Below, one piece after another: positions 1 to 4,943 of a DNA stretch of 8,305 nucleotides (position 1 is its first letter; the number at the start of each line of letters is the position of its first letter). The DNA is taken from the NCBI GenBank assembly GCA_015229045.1, contig JADGCJ010000142.1, forward strand, positions 1 through 8,305. The letters are read 5' to 3'. The stretch is from Magnetococcales bacterium. GTDB taxonomy: Bacteria; Pseudomonadota; Magnetococcia; Magnetococcales; DC0425bin3. A program made the position numbers and the translations under genes. The notes beneath the pieces were generated by a model, which saw nothing but the letters and a program-made list of their open reading frames with translations, made no database searches and was not told where the DNA came from.

Positions 1-327
1 CAAATAGAGCAGCGCCATGGGAAAGCGCTCCCGAAAACGGCTCGGAGAACTCTCCAGCTCCTGACGGGCTTTTTCGAGAAACTGCAGGAAGGATTGGTGC
101 TGGATCAGGTGGATGCCGTAATCCCGATAGCCGTTGGCCAGCATCAATTGTTCTTCGGTGGTGAAGTGACGCCGCAACCGGTTTTCCAGGAAGCCGCAGG
201 CTTCCGAAAAAGCGGCGGGATCCTGATCCTCATGGCTCAGGGAATGCAAGGAATCGAATAGGGCAGTCAAGGCCGCATGCTCGCTGTCGATGGCCTCGAT
301 GCCCAGGTGGATGATGCCGGCTTCCAT
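1..327 (-). CDS. Hemerythrin-domain protein (bacteriohemerythrin-like), C-terminus cut by window edge
   Basis: Reads from an ATG at 325-327 to the left edge, giving 109 N-terminal residues. The sequence fits the hemerythrin four-helix fold: an IDSEH segment at residues 13-17, HFTTEEQLM at 54-62, and two His at 73 and 77. By spacing against known bacteriohemerythrins, H17, H54, E58, H73 and H77 are five of the seven non-heme diiron ligands. The last two (a His and an Asp near the C-terminus) would lie outside the window. Single-domain hemerythrins bind O2 reversibly in the cytoplasm and are used for O2 storage, delivery or sensing; which applies here cannot be seen. No signal peptide or membrane helix is visible. 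A GGGGAGG Shine-Dalgarno lies 9 nt before the ATG. The gene lies downstream of cheR and cheD on the same strand, but a 185-bp gap suggests it may have its own promoter. Another domain could follow beyond the edge. Confidence 0.88.
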   Translation of the reverse strand, partial: MEAGIIHLGIEAIDSEHAALTALFDSLHSLSHEDQDPAAFSEACGFLENRLRRHFTTEEQLMLANGYRDYGIHLIQHQSFLQFLEKARQELESSPSRFRERFPMALLYL

Positions 328-512
328 GTCCGTGCGCCTCCCCCTCTTTTATCAAGAAAAATGTGTAAATAGGATCTGCGAATATCATCCATAGCACTAT
401 AAAGAGGCTGGACAAATCCGGCAATTTATTTTGTGATCCGTGTGCAAAATAAAGTCGGTGGGGTTTCGTCGGCCGGAAGGGGTCGCAAGGGGCCGGTGCG
501 GCTGGGAGGGAC
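328..512. other. Spacer between cheD and the hemerythrin gene
   Basis: This 185-bp stretch holds no convincing gene. It contains an inverted repeat at 425-453 and is AT-rich close to the hemerythrin start (about 345-430). Read on the minus strand, a TTGTCC and a TATGGA hexamer 16 nt apart lie about 80 bp before the hemerythrin ATG. They form a poor but possible sigma70 promoter. No clear intrinsic terminator follows cheD, so read-through into the hemerythrin gene is possible. Confidence 0.5.
425..453. repeat. Perfect 9-bp inverted repeat, TTTATTTTG / CAAAATAAA, with 11-nt loop
   Basis: The arms are at 425-433 and 445-453. The stem is almost entirely A-T pairs with one G-C pair at the loop, which makes it weak as an intrinsic terminator for cheD. 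It could instead be a protein-binding operator about 100 bp upstream of the hemerythrin gene. The inner TGTGA is half of a CRP/FNR-like site, but the other half (TGCA) does not match TCACA. The structure is seen; its function is unknown. Confidence 0.5.
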
Positions 513-1094
513 TCAAACGGAGGAGGGTTTTGGAGCGAACGGATCGCCCAGGAGGCAGACCTCCCGTTTACTCAGCAACCACTGTCGCCACACCTCGCCG
601 GATTCGAGGAAGAAGACGATTTTGCGTCCCCGATGTCCTCCGGTGTCCACCCGCATGGGCTGGAGTTCGACGGTGCTGAGAATCTTCAGAGCCGATTCGA
701 CGTTGGCTTTTCCGACACTGAAACGGGATTTGTGGAACGACCTGCCATGAATCAGCATGTCGGAACCCCCGAAGAGTTTGAGCTGCAACTCCCGGTAGGG
801 CAGACCGCGGTCGGCGCATTCCGTCAACATGTGGGCCACGACGCAATCCACGTAACGGAAGCAGTTGGCATCCCACCCCCGGCAATGATCCTGCTCCACC
901 AGATGCTCCGCCCGGCAGGTGGGCAGCATGCCGTGACACATCATGCCGGTACGGGTTGGGGCGTGATAGATGGTCAAGGCCACGCAGGAACCCAGAATGG
1001 TGGTGACCACCCCGTGATTCTGGCCGATGAAGAACTCCCCCTGTTTGAGATTGACCGCCATGGCCAAGTGGTGCTGGGTAAGTCGGTCCCTCAT
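513..1094 (-). CDS. cheD: CheD, chemoreceptor glutamine deamidase
   Basis: This 193-residue cytoplasmic enzyme deamidates specific glutamines on chemoreceptors (MCPs) to glutamate, creating methylation sites for CheR. In some systems CheD also answers to CheC. Family hallmarks are present: LGSC at 34-37, CHGMLP at 53-58, KLFGG at 106-110 and a GRKIVFF strand near residue 155. C37 and H54 have the 17-residue spacing of the catalytic Cys-His pair of CheD, and T31 fits the third member. The length matches full CheD proteins. The segment from 53 to 93 is rich in Cys (C53, C60, C71, C78, C84, C93) in addition to the catalytic one, a variant of the usual middle region. The gene begins 23 bp after the cheR stop, so the two are very likely co-transcribed. 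The start has an AAGGA about 11 nt upstream. No cheB, cheA, cheW or receptor gene is in the window. Confidence 0.93.
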   Translation of the reverse strand: MRDRLTQHHLAMAVNLKQGEFFIGQNHGVVTTILGSCVALTIYHAPTRTGMMCHGMLPTCRAEHLVEQDHCRGWDANCFRYVDCVVAHMLTECADRGLPYRELQLKLFGGSDMLIHGRSFHKSRFSVGKANVESALKILSTVELQPMRVDTGGHRGRKIVFFLESGEVWRQWLLSKREVCLLGDPFAPKPSSV

Positions 1095-1117
1095 GTGGGC
1101 AACAGTCCTTTTTCAGA

Positions 1118-1996
1118 CTACTTTGGCAACTGATAGATGGTGGGGGCGACCTGTTTGACCGGCACGTTGAGATTGTTCAGGGATTCGGAATGACCGATGA
1201 AAAGATAACCTCCGGGAATCAGATGACGACATATCTTGTTGACAATCTGCTCGGTGGTGATGCGGTCGAAATAGATGATGACGTTGCGACAGAAGACCAC
1301 ATCCATGCGCTCTCTCAAGCCGTAATCGGCATCCATGAAATTGAGGCGCTGGAAGCGCACCATCTGCCGCAACTCCGGCCCGATGCGGGCCAGGGGACGC
1401 TCCCGGCTTTTGAGCAGGTATTTCTTCTTCAGGGTCATGGGGATGGGCGCCACCTTTTCCAGTTCGTAGATGGCATCCTTGGCCTTTTTCAAGACCCGGG
1501 TGGAGATGTCCGTGGCCAGGATGGAGGCCTGAAAGGAGCCCTGGCTTTCGCCGAACTCCGCCAGCACCATGGCCAGGGTGTAGGGCTCCTCCCCCGAGGA
1601 GCAGGCCGCGCTCCAGACATTGAGACGACGCCGTACCCCGGCCCCTTCCCGAGCGATCAGATCGGGCAGGGCCTCCCGCACCAGGTAGTCGAAATGGGCC
1701 GATTCCCGGAAAAAATCGGTCTTGTTGGTGGTGACGATGTCGATGAAGTGAATCAGCTCGTCCCCGGCCGCACCCGGCGTCAGCACCCAGTCGATGTATT
1801 CCGAAAAGGAGTCCATGCCCAGAGTGCGCAACCGCTTCTGAATACGCGCCGTCAGCATGGTTTTTTTGGCAGGCGGCATTTGAATACCGCACTGCTGATA
1901 GATAAACTGGCTGAGCTGATTGAACTTGTGGTCCGGGATGGTGGTTTCCATGAGACTCGGATCGATCGTGGCGGCTAGGGTGGACGACAGGGGCAT
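1118..1996 (-). CDS. cheR: CheR, chemotaxis protein methyltransferase
   Basis: CheR transfers methyl groups from S-adenosylmethionine to receptor glutamates and sets adaptation in chemotaxis. With the start chosen here the protein has 292 residues. The N-terminal all-helical CheR domain (about 15-75) includes an IQMPPAKKTM segment. The C-terminal Rossmann methyltransferase domain has TTNKTDFFRE (89-98), the SAM-binding WSAACSSGEEPYT (128-140), ATDIS (161-165), FCRNVIIYFD (235-244) and GGYLFIGHSES (262-272), all typical of the family. The start is uncertain. An ATG at 2063-2065 would add 23 residues unlike the family, and one at 1949-1951 would give 277 residues beginning just before the conserved helix. 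None has a strong Shine-Dalgarno; the chosen one has AGGG 4 nt upstream. It is the first gene of the minus-strand cheR-cheD unit and diverges from dsrA, so the two units share the upstream spacer. Confidence 0.93.
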   Translation of the reverse strand: MPLSSTLAATIDPSLMETTIPDHKFNQLSQFIYQQCGIQMPPAKKTMLTARIQKRLRTLGMDSFSEYIDWVLTPGAAGDELIHFIDIVTTNKTDFFRESAHFDYLVREALPDLIAREGAGVRRRLNVWSAACSSGEEPYTLAMVLAEFGESQGSFQASILATDISTRVLKKAKDAIYELEKVAPIPMTLKKKYLLKSRERPLARIGPELRQMVRFQRLNFMDADYGLRERMDVVFCRNVIIYFDRITTEQIVNKICRHLIPGGYLFIGHSESLNNLNVPVKQVAPTIYQLPK

Positions 1997-2126
1997 TGTA
2001 CCCTGGTTGCAACGCGGACGCTCCCCTTTTTTCACGATCCCCCCTGGGGAAATCGAGAGAGGCATGCGAGGAAACCGTGATCTTTTCCTTGACCGGGAAG
2101 GGAAATTCGAGAGAACATGAGAATCT

Positions 2127-2138
2127 TAGAATATTCTA
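2127..2138. promoter_or_regulatory. Perfect 12-bp palindrome TAGAATATTCTA, candidate operator
   Basis: The 12 bases are exactly self-complementary and sit in the AT-rich core of the cheR/dsrA spacer, about 163 bp before dsrA and about 130 bp before the chosen cheR start. A half-copy (AGAAT, 2120-2124) lies just upstream. Such a site suits a dimeric regulator, but no known consensus is matched well enough to name one. Confidence 0.4.
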
Positions 2139-2283
2139 TTATGTTGCGTTGCAAAAAATCCCCGAATCGCAAACAACAAGAAAAGGCTCGGCGACACGCC
2201 GGGCACTGCGGGCGATGCAGAAGAAACTGAAGGGTTCGTTCGCCCCTTTGGTCCGTTTTTGACCTGAATCACTGAATGCCAAC

Positions 2284-2293
2284 GAGGAAAGGA
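2284..2293 (+). promoter_or_regulatory. Ribosome binding site of dsrA
   Basis: GAGGAAAGGA ends 8 nt before the ATG at 2302-2304. It fixes that start over the out-of-frame ATG at 2294-2296, which lies too close to it. Confidence 0.75.
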
Positions 2294-2301
2294 ATGAAAC
2301 A

Positions 2302-3576
2302 ATGAGCGGGCAGGTCACGGAGTTGAAAACGCCGTTGCTGGATCAATTGGAATCCGGCGATTGGCCCAGTTTTGTGACGGATTTGAAGGCGTGGTCGAAA
2401 GTCAAGCCCCAGGTGGCCCAACTGCTGAACCAGTTGAACGAATCCTACGAGAATCGCTGGAACTACTGGACCGGAACCGTGCTGAACGTTCCCGGTTACG
2501 GCGGCGGGGTCATCGCCCGTCTCTCCGAGAAGGCGGACAAGTATCCCGATATCGCCCAGTTCCATACCATCCGCATCATCGAGCCGCCGGGCTGGGTATA
2601 CAATACCAAGTCCCTGCGCAATCTGGCGGATACCAGCTCCAAGTACGGCGCGGGCATCCTGCAGTTGCACGGCATGACCGGCGACGTGCTGTTGCTGGGC
2701 TTCGACAACGAGAACACCTACAAGGCCGCGGAAGCCCTGATGAGCGACGGCTGGGATCTGGGCGGCTCCGGCGGCGCCCTGCGCACCCTGCAGTGCTGCG
2801 TGGGTCAGGCCCGTTGCGAAATGGCCTGCTACGACACCATGCGCACCACCAAGTTCCTGACGGATCACTACATCGATTTCCTGCACCGTCCGGAATTCGT
2901 CTACAAGTTCAAGTTCAAGCTCTCCGGATGCCCGAACGACTGCGCCAACGCCATGATGCGCTGCGACATGCCCATCATCGGCACCTGGCGCGGCCCGATG
3001 CAGGTCGATCAGGCGGAAGTCAAAGCCTTCATCGAAAAGAAGGGCGTGGAGTACGTCATCGACAACGTGCTGACCCGCTGCCCGACCCGCTGCATGTCCC
3101 TGCGCAACGGCGAGATGGTCATCGAGCACGAGAACTGCGTGCGCTGCATGCACTGCATCAACGTGATGCACAAGGCGCTGAAGCCGGGCAAGGATCGTGG
3201 CGTCACCATCCTCGTGGGCGGCAAGCGCACCCTGAAGATCGGCGACACCATGAGCACCATGATCGTGCCCTTCATGAAGCTGGAGACGGAAGAGGATTAC
3301 GAGAAGCTGGTCGATTTCGTGGATCGTTGCTGGGAGTTCTGGAACGACAACGGCATGGATCACGAGCGTATCGGCGAGTTCATCTATCGCGTCGGTCTGG
3401 GCACCTTCCTGGAAGGCATCGGGGAGAAGCCGGACGCCCGCATGGTGACCCGTCCCCGCACCAGCCCCTACATCAAGTTCGAGGAGCTGGCTCCGCGTCG
3501 TTTGGACGGCGAGGAGAAGGGACGCATCCCGCCGGTCTGGAATCGCGAACCGGAATTCACCGAAGCGGCCTCCTGA
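2302..3576 (+). CDS. dsrA: DsrA, dissimilatory sulfite reductase alpha subunit (oxidative/reverse type likely)
   Basis: This 424-residue protein is the alpha subunit of the cytoplasmic alpha2beta2 siroheme sulfite reductase. In sulfur oxidisers the enzyme runs in reverse and releases sulfite from sulfur carried on DsrC; in sulfate reducers it reduces sulfite. The N-terminus has the family's TPLLDQLESG...WPSF start (10-23) and FGYGGG-like PGYGGG (64-69). Siroheme-[4Fe-4S] ligands are visible as C176-x5-C182 and C210-x3-C214. The inserted ferredoxin domain has C260, C264 and C279-x2-C282-x2-C285. Compared from memory, the stretch VDQAEVKAFIEKKG, the absence of the insert seen there in Desulfovibrio, and GGKRTLKIGD (306-315) resemble the oxidative type. 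CPNDC, CYDT and CPTRC look more like the reductive type. The length is normal and no lesion is seen. The gene is followed 75 bp later by dsrB. Confidence 0.95.
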   Translation: MSGQVTELKTPLLDQLESGDWPSFVTDLKAWSKVKPQVAQLLNQLNESYENRWNYWTGTVLNVPGYGGGVIARLSEKADKYPDIAQFHTIRIIEPPGWVYNTKSLRNLADTSSKYGAGILQLHGMTGDVLLLGFDNENTYKAAEALMSDGWDLGGSGGALRTLQCCVGQARCEMACYDTMRTTKFLTDHYIDFLHRPEFVYKFKFKLSGCPNDCANAMMRCDMPIIGTWRGPMQVDQAEVKAFIEKKGVEYVIDNVLTRCPTRCMSLRNGEMVIEHENCVRCMHCINVMHKALKPGKDRGVTILVGGKRTLKIGDTMSTMIVPFMKLETEEDYEKLVDFVDRCWEFWNDNGMDHERIGEFIYRVGLGTFLEGIGEKPDARMVTRPRTSPYIKFEELAPRRLDGEEKGRIPPVWNREPEFTEAAS

Positions 3577-3590
3577 CACGGACCATGACG

Positions 3591-3611
3591 CCATCCCGGT
3601 CTTCGGGATGG
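3591..3611 (+). other. Intercistronic hairpin between dsrA and dsrB
   Basis: CCATCCCG (3591-3598) and CGGGATGG (3604-3611) form a perfect 8-bp stem with a 5-nt loop. No T-run follows, so it is not an intrinsic terminator. It may be an RNA-processing or mRNA-stability element that tunes dsrA relative to dsrB. The role is inference. Confidence 0.6.
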
Positions 3612-3651
3612 ATGGAATTCGACCTCTACGTTTCTCCAAAGGAAGCGCGAC

Positions 3652-4725
3652 ATGAGTGAACAGAAAATGGGTCCCCGCAACCAGGGGGCTCCCGACTATA
3701 CGCAGCACCTGCATCCCCTGATGACCAAGAACTACGGCAAGTGGTCCTACCACGAGCGGCTCCGGCCCGGCGTGCTGGTCCATGTCGCCGAGAACGGCGA
3801 CAAGCTCTTCACGGTGCGGGCCGGTTCCCCCCGTACCATGAGCGCCGCCACGGTCCACAAAATCTGCGACATCGCCGACAAGTACTGTGACGGTTTCCTG
3901 CGTTTCACCACCCGCACCAACGTGGAATTCCTCCTGGGCAAGGAGTCGGATATCCCCGCCCTGATCGCGGACGTGGAAAAGACCCTGGGCTTCCCCATCG
4001 GCGGCACCGGTCCTTCGATCTCCAACATCGCCCACACCCAGGGTTGGCTGCACTGCAACCTGCCCGGCACCGACGCCGCCGGCGCGGTCAAGGCCATGAT
4101 GGACGAACTGATCGACGAGTTCACCCACGAGCGCCTGCCCAACCGCGTGCGCCTCTCCACCTCCTGCTGCCAGATCAACTGCGCCAGCCATGCGGACATC
4201 TCCGTGATCGTCCAGCATCACCATCCGCCTCGCATCAACCACAACAACATGCAGATCTGCGAACTGCCGAAAGTGGTGGCCATCTGCCCGGCGGCGGCCA
4301 TTCGTCCGGCCGTGGTCAACGGCAAGGAGTCGGTGGAAGTGGTGGATGAGAAGTGCATGTACTGCGGCGCCTGCCACGGCCAGTGCCCCAGCATGGAAAT
4401 CCGCGACGCCGAAACCGACTCCCTCTCCATCTGGATCGGCGGCAAGACGGCCAACACCCGCGGCGGCCCCACCTTCATGAAGCTCGCGGTCTGGGGTCTG
4501 CCCAACAGACCCCCCCGCTGGCCCGAAGTGGGCACTGCGGTGCGCACCATCATCGAGGCCTACAAGTCCTCCGCCAAACCCTGGGAACGGGTCGGCGAAT
4601 GGGTCGAGCGCATCGGCTGGCAGCGTTTCTTCGAGATGACCGGCTTCCCCTTCACCAAGTATCACATTGATGACAGCCCGGAAGCCTTCACCACCTTCAA
4701 CCGCTCCACCCACGTTCGTTTGTAG
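3652..4725 (+). CDS. dsrB: DsrB, dissimilatory sulfite reductase beta subunit
   Basis: This 357-residue protein is the beta subunit that pairs with DsrA and holds the catalytically active siroheme in characterised enzymes. Visible hallmarks are FLRFTTRTNVEFL (92-104), GWLHC with C145, and STSCCQINC with C172, C173 and C177, which form the siroheme-[4Fe-4S] site. A ferredoxin insert follows with C212 and C235-x2-C238-x2-C241-x3-C245. The C-terminal part contains LPNRPPRWPEV (283-293) and GFPFTKYHIDD (341-351), strongly conserved in DsrB. Length is typical and all expected Cys are present. The start is supported by AAAGGA 8 nt upstream. It follows dsrA by 75 bp, as expected for co-transcribed partners made in equal amounts. 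The close match to remembered sequences of purple sulfur bacterial DsrB supports the oxidative direction, but a tree would be needed to settle it. Confidence 0.95.
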   Translation: MSEQKMGPRNQGAPDYTQHLHPLMTKNYGKWSYHERLRPGVLVHVAENGDKLFTVRAGSPRTMSAATVHKICDIADKYCDGFLRFTTRTNVEFLLGKESDIPALIADVEKTLGFPIGGTGPSISNIAHTQGWLHCNLPGTDAAGAVKAMMDELIDEFTHERLPNRVRLSTSCCQINCASHADISVIVQHHHPPRINHNNMQICELPKVVAICPAAAIRPAVVNGKESVEVVDEKCMYCGACHGQCPSMEIRDAETDSLSIWIGGKTANTRGGPTFMKLAVWGLPNRPPRWPEVGTAVRTIIEAYKSSAKPWERVGEWVERIGWQRFFEMTGFPFTKYHIDDSPEAFTTFNRSTHVRL

Positions 4726-4943
4726 CGGGTGTATCCCCGGGTTGGCCGGGGATATCGACATCCCTGGCCAACTTCGGATCAAGCGCCGCGAGGAGTTCTC
4801 TTCGCGGCGCTGTCAAATCCCCCGGCCCGAGGCACGGTGCGGAACCCTTCCGCATCGATGCCGGGGCTCGGGGATTTTCCCCGGAATCGTCACGTCCGGC
4901 GCGTCAGCGGTCGGCGTATGCAATTGTTCTAGGAGGGTTGTGC
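4726..4943 (+). promoter_or_regulatory. Highly structured dsrB-dsrL intercistronic region with competing hairpins
   Basis: This 218-bp, GC-rich spacer contains at least five strong inverted repeats. (1) TATCCCC/GGGGATA at 4732-4738 and 4748-4754. (2) A 13-bp stem with one G-U pair, 4741-4753 with 4760-4772. (3) A perfect 10-bp stem, 4782-4791 with 4802-4811. (4) TGCGGAA/TTCCGCA at 4838-4844 and 4848-4854, enclosed by CCCGAG/CTCGGG at 4826-4831 and 4867-4872. (5) CGGGGA/TCCCCG at 4869-4874 and 4878-4883. Hairpins 1 and 2 share 4741-4754 and exclude each other; 5 competes with the outer arm of 4. None is followed by a clean T-run of terminator type. It could be an mRNA-stability or processing region, an attenuator, or the site of a processed RNA. 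Protein coding is unlikely. Confidence 0.6.
4931..4937 (+). promoter_or_regulatory. Ribosome binding site of dsrL
   Basis: AGGAGGG lies 6 nt before the ATG at 4944-4946, a near-ideal Shine-Dalgarno and spacing. It argues against the in-frame TTG at 4938-4940, which directly abuts it. Confidence 0.85.

Larger units (their letters stand above)
1997..2301. promoter_or_regulatory. Divergent regulatory spacer between cheR and dsrA
   Basis: About 305 bp without a supportable gene lie between the divergent cheR and dsrA starts, so promoters on both strands are expected here. An AT-rich core at about 2110-2160 holds a perfect 12-bp palindrome and an interrupted TTGC-GTT-GCAA (2144-2154). On the minus strand TTGCAA and TATTCT are 15 nt apart, a marginal cheR promoter. 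No good sigma70 hexamer pair was found for dsrA. A weak AAGGG/CCCTT stem at 2230-2248, followed 7 nt later by five T, lies in the dsrA leader and could be an attenuator, though the stem is short. Confidence 0.55.

Noticed and set aside
431..448. CRP/FNR-like TGTGA half-site before the hemerythrin gene
   Set aside because: Only one half matches; the partner half reads TGCA rather than TCACA. Kept only as an inverted repeat.
2230..2260. Terminator or attenuator in the dsrA leader (AAGGG/CCCTT stem, then five T)
   Set aside because: The stem is only 5 bp with a 9-nt loop and the T-run starts 7 nt after it, too weak to call as a feature.
1996..2262. An 88-residue plus-strand frame running through the cheR start and the divergent spacer
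   Set aside because: No Shine-Dalgarno, no conserved features, and it overlaps the beginning of cheR on the other strand.
2269..4782. An open frame of 837 codons on the minus strand opposite dsrA and dsrB
   Set aside because: It lies antisense to two clearly conserved genes with strong codon bias, has no recognisable motif, and is rich in His, Gly and Ala as expected from the complement of GC-rich codons.
4729..4932. A 67-residue plus-strand frame between dsrB and dsrL
   Set aside because: It needs a GTG start without a ribosome site, has an Arg/Pro-rich non-protein-like composition, and overlaps the hairpins that explain the sequence better.
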